Origin: Arthrobacter russicus
GTDB taxonomy: Bacteria > Actinomycetota > Actinomycetes > Actinomycetales > Micrococcaceae
Length of the DNA: 64,000 nt
NCBI RefSeq assembly: GCF_031454135.1
Contig: NZ_JAVDQF010000001.1
Location: 186,001-250,000, forward strand
Reading direction: 5' to 3'
Shown: positions 1-8,891 of the stretch, piece by piece
How positions within the stretch are numbered: position 1 is the first letter of the stretch
How the letters are laid out: each line of letters opens with the position of its first letter
Notes under the pieces: generated by a model
Database searches by the model: none
Seen by the model: the letters and a program-made list of their open reading frames with translations, nothing else
Told to the model about the DNA's origin: nothing
Translations under genes and position numbers: made by a program

Positions 1-463
1 CGAGCAAGTTGATGTTGAGCCGAGTATGGTCGTGTTTCAGCTTGGCGATCGAAGCGCCGAGCTGTTGCGGGCGGGCGTCCACGATCAGGTGGGCGACCAT
101 CTGACGCAGAATCGCGCGGGCGACCGGTACCACGACGGCGGGCAGGGCCGGGGCGAGAACCCCGCCGATCCGGACGCCTGCCTTCATGTACCAAGGCAGG
201 AAGGTCGGTGCCTCTTTGGCCAGCAACGCCAGATTGCGGGCCGCGACGCCCAAGTCTTCGGGACGCACCACGCGGTCGACGAAGCCGATGGTGAAGTCCA
301 GACCGCGTTGGTCTTTGAGCACTTCAGCCAGCAGCGCTGCTGATTGGGAACCCTTTTTGGCCCCTTCGGACGGCGGCGTGGCCAACCATTTCCGAACCAA
401 GGCAACCGATTCATCGGCCAATTGGGTAGGGCGGGGATTTGCGGGGGCAAACGTTTGAGTCAT
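1..463 (-). CDS. putA: Proline dehydrogenase / glutamate-semialdehyde dehydrogenase (PutA), N-terminal part
   Basis: Partial gene running off the left edge; 154 codons are visible. PutA oxidises proline to glutamate in two steps on one polypeptide. The ATG is at 463-461. The product begins MTQTFAPANPRPTQLADESV and ends at the edge with HTRLNINLL, which matches the segment leading into the proline dehydrogenase barrel (family consensus continues GEAVLGE). Residues around 50-75 (FTIGFVDRVVRPEDLGVAA) are also typical of the PutA N-terminus. The gene is divergent from leuS across a 314-bp gap. The identification rests on the N-terminus only, so a stand-alone proline dehydrogenase cannot be fully excluded. 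Confidence 0.8.
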   Translation of the reverse strand, partial: MTQTFAPANPRPTQLADESVALVRKWLATPPSEGAKKGSQSAALLAEVLKDQRGLDFTIGFVDRVVRPEDLGVAARNLALLAKEAPTFLPWYMKAGVRIGGVLAPALPAVVVPVARAILRQMVAHLIVDARPQQLGASIAKLKHDHTRLNINLL

Positions 464-777
464 GTCTACGTTGACCTATCGATGACGGGCCACAACCGGG
501 ATTTGAGGTAGACGGGTGGCCGATCAGCCGCGGGAGCACTCCTCCTCGGCATGGGCGCGCAGGCACCCAGGTAAAGAATAGCCCCGGCTGTGCGCCTGCG
601 CGAAAGCAATGCGCTAAAGTTGCTTCATGCATACGTTCCTGTTGCTTAGCTAGCCGTCCGGCCAGCGCCGCGATCTCGGCGCCGTCGAACGGCATTCCCC
701 TTGCTCTGGCCTCATCTCAGGCGTAGTCGAGGGGTTTTTCTTTGTCACCAGCAGGAATTGGACGGAAGGCAACACTC
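464..777. other. putA-leuS divergent intergenic region
   Basis: A 314-bp gap between the divergent putA and leuS starts. It must hold both promoters, but I see no clear -35/-10 pair. A 94-codon reading frame on the minus strand (411-695) overlaps the putA start and has no recognisable product, so I do not call it. A GGAAGG ribosome-binding site at about 763-768 serves the leuS ATG at 778. Confidence 0.5.
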
Positions 778-3294
778 ATGAGTCAGAACACCAGCCAAAC
801 CGAGGCTGATGTCCAGGACGGCAACAGCTACGACATCGCCTCGATCGAAGCGAAATGGCTGCCCCGCTGGGATGAAGCCGAGATCTTCGCGCCGAGCGAT
901 GACGGCAGCAAGGAACGGCGTTACGTCTGCGACATGTTCCCTTACCCATCGGGCGATCTGCACATGGGACACGCCGAAGCCTTCGCGCTGGGCGATGTGG
1001 TGGCACGCTATTTGAAGCTGAAAGGCTTCGATGTGCTGCACCCGGTCGGCTGGGATTCGTTCGGCCTGCCGGCGGAGAATGCCGCGATCAAACGCAATGC
1101 GCATCCTGCCGAGTGGACCTATGCCAACATCGACACCCAAGCGGCGTCCTTCAGACGCTATGCGACCAGCGTGGATTGGTCCCGCCGGCTGCAGACCTCC
1201 GATCCGGAGTACTACCGGTGGACCCAGTGGCTGTTCCTGCGCTTCTACGAACGCGGATTGGCCTACCGGAAGAACTCGCCGGTCAATTGGTGCCCCAAAG
1301 ACCAGACCGTGCTGGCGAACGAACAGGTGATCAACGGCGCTTGCGAACGCTGTGGCACACCGGTCACCAAGAAGAACCTCAACCAGTGGTATTTCAAGAT
1401 CACCGACTATGCGGACCGGCTGCTCGACGACATGGCCGAGCTGGAAGGCCACTGGCCCGAGCGGGTCCTGGCGATGCAGCGCAACTGGATTGGCCGTTCG
1501 CAGGGCGCGCATGTCGACTTCGCGATCGACGGGATGACCGATCCGGAAACCGGAGAGGCCAAGAAGGTCACGGTTTTCACGACCCGGCCGGACACGTTGT
1601 TCGGAGCCACGTTCTTCGTGGTCGCGGCCGATGCCGCACTGTCCAGCGAACTGGTCGATCCGGAGCACCGGGCCGCATTGGCGGCGTACCAGGAGCAGGT
1701 CAAGAAGCTCTCCGACATCGAGCGGCAAGCCACCGATCGGGAAAAGACCGGGGTCTTTTTGGGCCGCTACGCGGTAAATCCGATCAATGGCCAGTTGCTG
1801 CCGGTTTGGGCCGCCGACTACGTCCTGGCCGACTACGGCACCGGCGCGATCATGGCAGTTCCGGCGCACGACCAACGGGACTTGGACTTCGCCCGCGCCT
1901 TCGGCCTGCCGGTGACGGTCGTGGTGCAGACCGGTGCCGAGGATCCCGCCGAAACCGGGATCGCCGCCGTCGGCGATGGCTTGCTGGTGAACTCCGGGCC
2001 GCTTGACGGATTGCCGAAAGCCGAGGCGATTCCCGCTGCGATCGAGCTGGTGGCGGCAGCCGGTACCGGCGAAGCGACGACGAACTTCCGGTTGCGGGAT
2101 TGGCTGTTGAGCCGCCAGCGGTTCTGGGGTGCGCCGATTCCGATCATCCATTGCGCCGAATGCGGCGAGGTGCCGGTTCCGGACGATCAACTGCCGGTGA
2201 AACTGCCGGAGGATCTGCGTGGCGAGCAATTGGCGCCGAAGGGGACGTCTCCCTTGGCATCGGTCGCGGACTGGGTCAACGTGGCCTGCCCGGCGTGCGG
2301 CGGCACCGCCACCCGGGACACCGATACGATGGACACTTTTGTCGATTCGTCCTGGTATTACCTGCGTTATACCTCGCCGGGATACACCGAGGGTCCCTTC
2401 GACCCGGCTGCGGCCGACCGCTGGATGGGGGTCGACCAATACGTCGGCGGGGTGGAGCACGCGATTCTGCATCTGCTCTACAGCCGGTTCTTCGTCAAGG
2501 TGCTCAACGACATGGGGCTGCTGAAGGCCAACGAGCCGTTCAAAGCCTTGTTGAACCAAGGCCAGGTGCTCAATGGCGGCAAAGCCATGAGCAAGTCGCT
2601 GGGCAACGGCGTGGATCTGTCCGAACAGCTCTCGCAGTTCGGCGTGGACGCGGTCCGACTGACCATGATCTTCGCTTCGCCGCCGGAAGACGACGTGGAT
2701 TGGGCCGATGTTTCGCCGGCCGGTTCGGCGAAGTTCCTGGCCCGGGCCTGGCGGCTGGCGCAGGACGTCGATTCGGCTCCCGGCACCGATCCGGCGGCTG
2801 GCGACCCGGCATTGCGCGCGATCACGCACCGAACGGTCGCCGAGGCCGGTGCCCTGATGGACGCGCACAAATTCAACGTGGTCGTGGCGAAACTCATGGA
2901 ACTGGTCAATGCCTCGCGCAAGGCGATCGACTCGGGTCCCGGGGCGCAGGACCCGGCAGTGCGCGAGGCCGCTGCGGCGGTTGCGGTGCTGCTGAGCTTG
3001 TTCGCACCGTACACCGCGGAAGACATGTGGGAGCGGCTGGGCGGAACCGGCTTCGTGGCACAGGCGAGTTGGCCGGCGGTCGAGGAAAGCCTGCTGGTTC
3101 AATCCACGGTGACCGCCGTGGTGCAGATCCAGGGCAAAGTGCGGGATCGGCTCGAAGTGCCGGCAGAGGTGACCGAAGACGAACTGCGCCAGCTGGCCCT
3201 GGCCTCGGCCAACGTGCAACGGGCGCTCGACGGCCGGGACATCCGCACGGTCATCGTGCGCGCGCCGAAACTGGTGAATATTGTCCCGGCTTAG
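778..3294 (+). CDS. leuS: Leucine--tRNA ligase
   Basis: Class I aminoacyl-tRNA synthetase that charges tRNA-Leu in the cytoplasm; 838 residues, normal for the bacterial enzyme. The HIGH motif appears as HMGH (about residues 62-65) and the KMSKS loop as AMSKS (about 603-607), where the first Lys is Ala. The editing (CP1) domain lies between, with [12 protein letters not shown] and the [15 protein letters not shown] segment, and the C-terminal anticodon-binding region follows. I chose the ATG at 778 because GGAAGG lies just upstream; an in-frame TTG at 742 would add 12 residues of no conserved character. The gene is followed by the DegV gene 27 bp downstream. Confidence 0.97.
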   Translation: MSQNTSQTEADVQDGNSYDIASIEAKWLPRWDEAEIFAPSDDGSKERRYVCDMFPYPSGDLHMGHAEAFALGDVVARYLKLKGFDVLHPVGWDSFGLPAENAAIKRNAHPAEWTYANIDTQAASFRRYATSVDWSRRLQTSDPEYYRWTQWLFLRFYERGLAYRKNSPVNWCPKDQTVLANEQVINGACERCGTPVTKKNLNQWYFKITDYADRLLDDMAELEGHWPERVLAMQRNWIGRSQGAHVDFAIDGMTDPETGEAKKVTVFTTRPDTLFGATFFVVAADAALSSELVDPEHRAALAAYQEQVKKLSDIERQATDREKTGVFLGRYAVNPINGQLLPVWAADYVLADYGTGAIMAVPAHDQRDLDFARAFGLPVTVVVQTGAEDPAETGIAAVGDGLLVNSGPLDGLPKAEAIPAAIELVAAAGTGEATTNFRLRDWLLSRQRFWGAPIPIIHCAECGEVPVPDDQLPVKLPEDLRGEQLAPKGTSPLASVADWVNVACPACGGTATRDTDTMDTFVDSSWYYLRYTSPGYTEGPFDPAAADRWMGVDQYVGGVEHAILHLLYSRFFVKVLNDMGLLKANEPFKALLNQGQVLNGGKAMSKSLGNGVDLSEQLSQFGVDAVRLTMIFASPPEDDVDWADVSPAGSAKFLARAWRLAQDVDSAPGTDPAAGDPALRAITHRTVAEAGALMDAHKFNVVVAKLMELVNASRKAIDSGPGAQDPAVREAAAAVAVLLSLFAPYTAEDMWERLGGTGFVAQASWPAVEESLLVQSTVTAVVQIQGKVRDRLEVPAEVTEDELRQLALASANVQRALDGRDIRTVIVRAPKLVNIVPA

Positions 3295-3321
3295 CCGGAA
3301 GCCGGTGAGCCGGGGATCGCG

Positions 3322-4305
3322 GTGAGCGACGCTTCCTCCGCCTTCGGCTGGCTGCGCAAGCGGCTCGCCGAACTGCGCGGTGCCGGCGCCCGGGACGAGC
3401 CACTGCTTCCCCGGGTCGCCGTGGTCACCGATTCGGCGGCCGCGCTGCCGGAGGAGGTGCAACAGGCTTTCGCCGCGGGAGCCCTGACCGTGGTCCCGAT
3501 GCCGGTGATGGTCGACGGCGAAATCTTCAGCGAAGGCGATGCCGAGCTCGGCGAACGGCTGAGCCTGGCCCTGGCTGCCGGGAAACCGGTGAAGACCTCC
3601 AGGCCTTCACCGGGGCAATTCGAGCAGGTGTACCAGTCGTTGGCCGACCAGGGGTTCGACGCCGTGGTCTCCGTGCACATTTCGGCTGAGCTTTCCGGCA
3701 CCGTCGACGCCGCTCGACTGGCGGCCCGGCGGGTCGCGATCCCGGTCGAAGTCCTGGACTCCCGCACCGTGGCCATGGCCATGGGTTTCGGCGTCCGGGC
3801 CGCTTTGGTGGCTGCTGCGGCCGGCGGCGGCAGCGCTGCGGTGGCGGAGACTGCGCGGCAGGCACTGGCCGGCAGCAAGGTGTTTTTCTACGTCCCGTCC
3901 TTGGAACAGCTGCGCCGGGGCGGCCGGATCGGGAATGCGGCGTCATGGCTCGGCACGGTGTTGGCGATCAAGCCGTTGCTCAGCGTTGCCGACGGCCGGG
4001 TGGTGCCGCTGGAACGAGTCCGCTCCGCCAGCCGGGCGATCGCCCGGGTGGAAGAACTGGCGCGGGAAGAACTCGGCTTGCGGACCAGGCCGACCAGCGT
4101 GGCGGTCCATGATTTCGGCAATCGGGAGCAGGCACTTGAACTGCTCGCCAAGATCGAGGACTCGGCGGCGCCGACGGAAATCTTCATCAGTGATCTGCCG
4201 TCGGTACTGGCGGCCCACGTGGGACTCGGCGTTTTGGCAGTGGTGATCAGCGACCTGAATGGGCCACTGGATCCGGACATCGGTCCTCCACAGCCAAGCG
4301 AATAA
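3322..4305 (+). CDS. DegV family fatty-acid-binding protein
   Basis: A 327-residue DegV (EDD-fold) protein. Members bind a single fatty acid, and some act as the binding subunit of a fatty acid kinase. Diagnostic parts are the N-terminal VAVVTDSAAALP, then KTSRPSPGQFEQVYQSL, SVHISAELSGTVDAAR and the late KPLLSVADGRVVPLERVR. It starts with GTG 27 bp after leuS, so co-transcription is plausible. The first 30 residues or so are extra relative to the domain. A kinase partner (FakA/DAK-like) is not in the window, so the exact substrate is unknown. Confidence 0.9.
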   Translation: MSDASSAFGWLRKRLAELRGAGARDEPLLPRVAVVTDSAAALPEEVQQAFAAGALTVVPMPVMVDGEIFSEGDAELGERLSLALAAGKPVKTSRPSPGQFEQVYQSLADQGFDAVVSVHISAELSGTVDAARLAARRVAIPVEVLDSRTVAMAMGFGVRAALVAAAAGGGSAAVAETARQALAGSKVFFYVPSLEQLRRGGRIGNAASWLGTVLAIKPLLSVADGRVVPLERVRSASRAIARVEELAREELGLRTRPTSVAVHDFGNREQALELLAKIEDSAAPTEIFISDLPSVLAAHVGLGVLAVVISDLNGPLDPDIGPPQPSE

Positions 4306-4359
4306 CTCAGTTTCCACACATGCCCGGCTCCTAGCGTGCGGGACGCAGGGTAGGCCGAC

Positions 4360-4371
4360 TAGGGTCGTCGC
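4360..4371 (+). promoter_or_regulatory. Leaderless -10 promoter element of comEA
   Basis: TAGGGT at 4360-4365 is followed by six bases and then the ATG at 4372. That spacing puts the predicted transcription start on the start codon. No ribosome-binding site or clear -35 is visible. Confidence 0.5.
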
Positions 4372-5226
4372 ATGGCTCGGCGGATCAAGAACCTCGCAAC
4401 GGCTGCCCGGATGGCAGAGCTTTTCCCGGTGCCCGGAGACCCGTCGGCGCCGAGCCCGGAGCCGGCGGTGGCCGCGCAAACCGACACCGAAGCGGCGGTG
4501 GGCTACCGGGAGCGGTACGAATTCCCGGAACCGGCAGGCCCCGAGCTGAAACGGCAGGCGTTGCGGCTGCGGGTGACCTGGGCGGCGACCGCCTCGGTCA
4601 TCGTGCTGGCCCTGGTGATCGGCGCCGGCGTCCTCTGGCTGGGAGCCGGGACCGGATTCGGGTCGGCGGCCCCGAGCGTGGTCGAGCAGCCGGTTCCGGC
4701 GGTGGCGATTCCTGCCCAGGGCCGTAACCGAACCACTCCGGGCTCCGAGACCGGCCAGGTCGGCTCCGGCCAGGACGCCGGGAATCTCCTGATCGTGCAC
4801 ATCGCGGGTTCGGTGGCCAAACCGGGCATCGTCCGGATGGCACCCGGGAGCAGGTTGTTCGAAGCCCTGGAAGCCGCGGGCGGGGCGCTTCCGGACGCGG
4901 CTTTGGTGACCGTCAATCTGGCCGCTGAACTGCAAGACGGTATGCAGGTCCTGGTGCCGAGTGCCGCCGAGGCGGCGGCGAACCCGCAGGCCGCCGTCCC
5001 CTCATCACCAGGTGGTGCGGCGCTGGGCCGCCCCGGCCCGGTCAACCTCAACCGGGCGAGCATCGAGGAACTCCTGGCGTTGCCCCGGATCGGACCGGTG
5101 ACCGCGCAACGGATCCTCGAATGGCGTGCCGCCAACGGGCGGTTCCGGTCGGTCGACGATTTGGCTGCCGTCGACGGCATCGGGATGAAGACCTTGGAAT
5201 TATTGCGGTCCCTGCTGGTGGTCTGA
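4372..5226 (+). CDS. comEA: ComEA family DNA-uptake receptor (helix-hairpin-helix protein)
   Basis: A 284-residue membrane-anchored DNA-binding protein of the transformation apparatus. ComEA captures double-stranded DNA outside the membrane and hands it to the ComEC channel. The order is a cytoplasmic N-terminus, one transmembrane helix (about 69-90), a Gly/Pro-rich stretch, an SLBB domain (about 140-200, starting VHIAGSVAKPGIV) and two C-terminal helix-hairpin-helix motifs (LLALPRIGPVTAQRIL and LAAVDGIGMKTLELL). The stop codon touches the comEC ATG with no gap, so the two are translated together. Transcription appears leaderless. Whether the cell is naturally competent cannot be judged, especially as comEC is short. 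Confidence 0.92.
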   Translation: MARRIKNLATAARMAELFPVPGDPSAPSPEPAVAAQTDTEAAVGYRERYEFPEPAGPELKRQALRLRVTWAATASVIVLALVIGAGVLWLGAGTGFGSAAPSVVEQPVPAVAIPAQGRNRTTPGSETGQVGSGQDAGNLLIVHIAGSVAKPGIVRMAPGSRLFEALEAAGGALPDAALVTVNLAAELQDGMQVLVPSAAEAAANPQAAVPSSPGGAALGRPGPVNLNRASIEELLALPRIGPVTAQRILEWRAANGRFRSVDDLAAVDGIGMKTLELLRSLLVV

Positions 5227-7053
5227 ATGCCGGTGGCCGCGGTCCGTCGGTTGCCGAGGCAGCTTCGCGCGCGGGGTGAACGGCTGTTGGCTGATCGGCG
5301 CCGCTCCGCAAGCGTGGCCGTTCAGCATTCGCCGCGTTGGACGGATCTGCGATTGCTGCCGGTCACTGCAATGGTCTGGCTGACGAGTTGGTTCGGGATC
5401 CGGTTGAACGCCACGTTGGCGGTCGTTTCGGGTTTGCTCATGCTGGGATTGGCCTCCGGCGTGGTGCTCTGGCATTTCGGTTTCGCCGTCCGTGCTGCTG
5501 GAATCCGGATCGCTGCCGGAATCCGGATCGCTGAGCGACGTCGGCCGAAGGTGACCGCGGCCGTCGTACTCAGCCTGAGCCTGGGCGGCATCGCGATGCT
5601 GTCCGGGTACGGGCAGGCTGCGCAACGGGAGGCGGACCCGTTGCACCGGATTGCCGAGCAACGGATGTTGCTTCCGGTCATTGTGGAATTCCTGGAAAGC
5701 CCGCGCAACTCCGGTGTGCCCGGCAAGGTCTCGGTCCTGGGCCGGGTGTCGCAGGCCGGATTGATGGGCCAGGAAGTCGCCGGCGGCCTCAGGGTCGAGA
5801 TCAGTGCCGGCTCCGAGTGGTCCGGTTTCCGGCGCGGTGACGTAGTGCGCACCGTGGGCGCGTTCAGGCTGAGCGAGTCCGGCGAGGCCGTGACGGCCAG
5901 AATGTCCGTACGGGGTCCGGCGCAGCGGATCGCCGAGCCTCCGCTGGCCACTGCCTGGCAGTCCGAGCTGCGGGAGCGGTTTTCCGACGCCTCCCAGTCG
6001 GTCTGGGGCGAGTGGCTGCCGGATGCGGCGGCACTGCTGCCGGGGATCGTGTTCGGCGACCGGAGCCGGCAAAGCGCCGATCTGCTCGACGCCATGAAGA
6101 CCACCGGGCTCACTCATCTGACTGCGGTCAGCGGTACGAATTGCAGTATCGTGCTGGTCGGATTGCTGCTATTCGCCCGGAGCTGCCGGTTGCCGAGATT
6201 CTGGAGCGCGGGTCTGGCCGCCGTGGGGCTGTTCGGCTTCGTGAGCTTGGTCGGCCCGGATCCGAGCGTGCTGCGCGCGGCGAGCATGGGATCCCTGGGT
6301 GTGCTGGCCCTGCTCTGCGGACGCGCCGGTCAGGCGGGCCCGCTGTTGTGCGCGGCGGGCACAGCGCTGCTCCTGATCGACCCCTGGCTCTCCGGAAGCT
6401 TCGGATTCGTCCTGTCGGTGCTGGCTACCGCCGGATTGATCGCGCTCGGGCCGCCCTTGCGGCTCTGGCTGGGTCGATGGCTGCCGGACTGGTTCGCGGT
6501 TCTGCTTTCGATCCCGTTGGCAGCCCAATTGGCGGTGGCCCCGGTGATCGTGCTGCTGCAACCGGCGCTGGCCAGCTATGCGGTGCCCGCGAACCTGTTC
6601 GCCGGGCCGGTGGTGGCCTGGAGCACAGTGCTCGGAATGCTGGGCTTGCTGCTGCTCGCCTTGGCGCCGTGGGCGGCCGCTGGACTGATCGGGCTTGCCG
6701 GACTGGGCGCCGCGTGGATTGCGCTGGTTGCCCGCTTCTTCCAGGGGATTCCGGGGGCAGCCCTGCCGTGGTGGGAAGGCTGGCCCGGTGTCTTGGCGAT
6801 GGCGGCGCTGTCCGGCAGCATCCTGGTGCTGCTTGCGGTCTTCGGCGGCACTCCGGCGTTCCGGCAACGGCTTTCGGCCGGTGCCGCCCGGCTGTCCGAC
6901 GCCGGACTGCTGCCTGACGTCGTCCTGCTACGCAAGGGGATCGTCTGGTTTCGCAGGTCGCTGGGTTGGACGCTGGCGGCTGCGGGGGCGATGTTCCTGG
7001 GCGGATCGGCGGCCGCCTTGGTGCTCGGCTCGCTGATTCCGCTGCCGCCATGA
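5227..7053 (+). CDS. comEC: ComEC/Rec2 family competence channel, lacking the C-terminal metallo-beta-lactamase domain
   Basis: A 608-residue polytopic membrane protein. It has the N-terminal DUF4131-like region and the central Competence domain; the signature LTHLTAVSGTNCSIVLVGLL lies at about residues 295-315, followed by about ten hydrophobic segments. In transformation ComEC forms the inner-membrane channel that takes in single-stranded DNA. Full-length actinobacterial ComEC proteins usually continue into a metallo-beta-lactamase-like domain (CDVGQGD...). Here the protein stops at LGSLIPLPP and holA begins 55 bp later, so that domain is absent rather than frameshifted. A 16-bp direct repeat (5500-5515 and 5518-5533) duplicates GIRI near residue 95. 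The gene starts directly after the comEA stop. Confidence 0.88.
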   Translation: MPVAAVRRLPRQLRARGERLLADRRRSASVAVQHSPRWTDLRLLPVTAMVWLTSWFGIRLNATLAVVSGLLMLGLASGVVLWHFGFAVRAAGIRIAAGIRIAERRRPKVTAAVVLSLSLGGIAMLSGYGQAAQREADPLHRIAEQRMLLPVIVEFLESPRNSGVPGKVSVLGRVSQAGLMGQEVAGGLRVEISAGSEWSGFRRGDVVRTVGAFRLSESGEAVTARMSVRGPAQRIAEPPLATAWQSELRERFSDASQSVWGEWLPDAAALLPGIVFGDRSRQSADLLDAMKTTGLTHLTAVSGTNCSIVLVGLLLFARSCRLPRFWSAGLAAVGLFGFVSLVGPDPSVLRAASMGSLGVLALLCGRAGQAGPLLCAAGTALLLIDPWLSGSFGFVLSVLATAGLIALGPPLRLWLGRWLPDWFAVLLSIPLAAQLAVAPVIVLLQPALASYAVPANLFAGPVVAWSTVLGMLGLLLLALAPWAAAGLIGLAGLGAAWIALVARFFQGIPGAALPWWEGWPGVLAMAALSGSILVLLAVFGGTPAFRQRLSAGAARLSDAGLLPDVVLLRKGIVWFRRSLGWTLAAAGAMFLGGSAAALVLGSLIPLPP

Positions 7054-7108
7054 GACCACCGGAAGCTGCCGGATTTTCAATGTCGGTGCAGCATGGCAAG
7101 CTTGAGCT

Positions 7109-8122
7109 GTGCCAGCATCGAAAAGCAGCAGTGCCAAGCCAGCCGCCAACACGGTGAGTTGGCGGGCCATCCCAGCAGCTCCGATCATTTTGATCCAGGG
7201 GCCGGAAGAGTACATCGCGTACCGGGCACTGGATGCGGTGCGCGCTGCGGCCCGAGCGCAGCACCCGGATCTGGAACTGACCCGGATCGATGCTTCGAGT
7301 TACGCCGTCGGAGCCCTGGCCATGGCCACCAGCCCCTCACTGTTCGGCGAGCCGAAGCTTTTGGAAATCAGCTCCTTGGCGAGCATGAGCGACGCCTTCT
7401 TGACGGACATGCTGGAATATCTCGCGGCACCGGAAGCCGATTGCACGTTGGCCTTGCACCACGGCGGAGGGGTTCGCGGCAAAAAGCTGCTGGACGCGCT
7501 CAAGGCGGCTGGTTTTCCGGTGGTGGAATGCCAACCGCTGAAGAAAGACGCTGAAAAGGCAGATTTCGTGGTCGCCGAGTTCCGGGCTGCCGGGAAACGG
7601 ATCGATCAAGAAGCAGTGCGTGCCCTGGTAGCTGCTCTGGGCTCGCAGCTTTCCGAGCTCGCCGCGGCCTGCAGCCAGTTGATCGCCGATGTGGAAGGCC
7701 CGGTCAGTGCCGATCTGGTCGACAAATATTACGGTGGCCGGGTCGAGGCGACGGCATTCAAAGTCGCAGACGCCGCGGTAGCCGGAAACGGCGCCGTCGC
7801 GTTGTCCAGTCTGCGTCACGCATTGGCTACCGGCGTCGATCCGGTTCCACTGGTAGCTGCCTTGGCGATGAAGGTCCGCGGGGTGGCCAAAGTGCACGGC
7901 GTGCGCGGCAGCTCGGCGGGACTGGCCAAAGAATTGGGGATGGCACCCTGGCAAGTCGACCAGGCGCGCCGGGAGGCGGAGCGGTGGAGCGGCGAGGGCT
8001 TGGCCGAAGCGGTGCGGGCTTTGGCGCTTGCCGACGCCCAGGTCAAAGGGGCCGGCCGGGATCCGGTGTACGCGGTGGAACGCGCCGTCACGATCATCGC
8101 AACTGCGGCGCGCGGTCGCTGA
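7109..8122 (+). CDS. holA: DNA polymerase III subunit delta
   Basis: The delta subunit opens the beta sliding clamp within the clamp-loader complex; 337 residues, normal for the family. Recognisable are the N-terminal LIQGPEEYIAYRALDAVRAA, the central segment around ALVAALGSQLSELAAACSQL and the C-terminal collar domain. The GTG at 7109 is the first in-frame start and its ribosome-binding site is weak; a second GTG fifteen codons on (before SWRAIP) is possible. It follows comEC by 55 bp, the common actinobacterial order comEA-comEC-holA, and converges on rpsT. Confidence 0.93.
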   Translation: MPASKSSSAKPAANTVSWRAIPAAPIILIQGPEEYIAYRALDAVRAAARAQHPDLELTRIDASSYAVGALAMATSPSLFGEPKLLEISSLASMSDAFLTDMLEYLAAPEADCTLALHHGGGVRGKKLLDALKAAGFPVVECQPLKKDAEKADFVVAEFRAAGKRIDQEAVRALVAALGSQLSELAAACSQLIADVEGPVSADLVDKYYGGRVEATAFKVADAAVAGNGAVALSSLRHALATGVDPVPLVAALAMKVRGVAKVHGVRGSSAGLAKELGMAPWQVDQARREAERWSGEGLAEAVRALALADAQVKGAGRDPVYAVERAVTIIATAARGR

Positions 8123-8241
8123 GCGGTCGCTGATCAGTTCAGCTGGCTCCGGCCCGGCGTTCGGTACGGGAGTGGCCGGAAGGCTGCCCCGCCGGTCGGC
8201 GGTCTGCGAATTCCGGGTTAAACAAATTCCGGAGTTAAACA

Positions 8242-8273
8242 CTAGTGGCCGGCCCTGAAGGACCGGCCACTAG
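8242..8273. terminator. Convergent terminator hairpin between holA and rpsT
   Basis: An 11-bp perfect stem (CTAGTGGCCGG at 8242-8252 with CCGGCCACTAG at 8263-8273) and a 10-nt loop. Short A/T runs flank it on both sides, so it can end transcripts from both converging genes. Confidence 0.75.
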
Positions 8274-8284
8274 GGAAAACGCAA

Positions 8285-8551
8285 TTAGCCGTTCAGGCCG
8301 CTGACCTTCTTGGCGATGGCCGACTTGCGGTTGGCAGCCTGGTTGCTGTGGATAACACCCTTGCTGACCGCTTTGTCCAGCTTGCGGCTGGCGTGTGCCA
8401 GTGCGGTGCCAGCGGTTTCCTTATCACCGGCGTCGATGGCCTGGTTGACGGCGCGAACGGCCGTCTTCAGCTCCGACTTGACCGCGTTGTTGCGCTGACG
8501 CGCCTTCTCGTTGGTGAGAATGCGCTTCTTCTGGGACTTGATATTAGCCAC
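8285..8551 (-). CDS. rpsT: 30S ribosomal protein S20
   Basis: An 88-residue, Lys/Arg-rich primary 16S rRNA-binding protein of the small subunit. The N-terminus (M)[19 protein letters not shown] is diagnostic, as is [20 protein letters not shown] later in the chain. It begins with GTG at 8551-8549, with an AGAGAG-type ribosome-binding site upstream; reading further upstream gives only an unconserved extension. It lies opposite holA and lepA, the usual arrangement in this group, and is followed by the 8242-8273 hairpin. Confidence 0.97.
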   Translation of the reverse strand: MANIKSQKKRILTNEKARQRNNAVKSELKTAVRAVNQAIDAGDKETAGTALAHASRKLDKAVSKGVIHSNQAANRKSAIAKKVSGLNG

Positions 8552-8891
8552 GTAGTTAACTCTCTGTGTAAAGCGGAATTGGTCTAGAGGGCGTTGGCCC
8601 AGCCATTGACAGAGTGGGGAAACTCGATTTCGGTGAACGTCCGGCTGGCCCGTCGTGCCCGCCGACCTGCGCGGACACACAGCAATAAACTTTAGCAGAA
8701 ATTCAGGCAAAGGGCTGAATGGTCGGCCAGCGCCGAGGAGAAATCCCGGCGACGGGTGTCCGGACGGTAAGCCATCGGGCACCCGCGCGAGCCGGATGCG
8801 CGCACAATGCCCGGAACATGGGAGAATTGAATTTGCCTCGAAATGCGCGCACCCGCGCGAGGTATGTCCGTCAACAGTGAGGAACCATCCA
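8552..8891. other. rpsT-lepA divergent intergenic region
   Basis: 340 bp between two translation genes read in opposite directions. An AT-richer patch at about 8684-8705 (AATAAACTTTAGC on the plus strand) is the best candidate for the rpsT promoter on the minus strand; a confident -35 partner is not visible. No small gene or structured RNA was recognised. Confidence 0.4.

Noticed and set aside
411-695. A 94-codon minus-strand frame between putA and leuS
   Set aside because: Overlaps the putA start, no binding site or family resemblance; probably part of the putA leader.
745-3462. A 905-codon open frame on the minus strand opposite leuS
   Set aside because: It is fully antisense to an intact, well-conserved leuS, is full of Arg/His/Gln typical of reversed GC-rich codons, and shows no motif.
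5500-5533. 16-bp direct repeat in comEC as a mobile-element footprint
   Set aside because: The copies are only two bases apart and keep the frame, so a simple slippage duplication is enough to explain it.
7054-7108. Possible frameshifted remainder of comEC after its stop
   Set aside because: Only 55 bp are left before holA, with no metallo-beta-lactamase motif in any frame.
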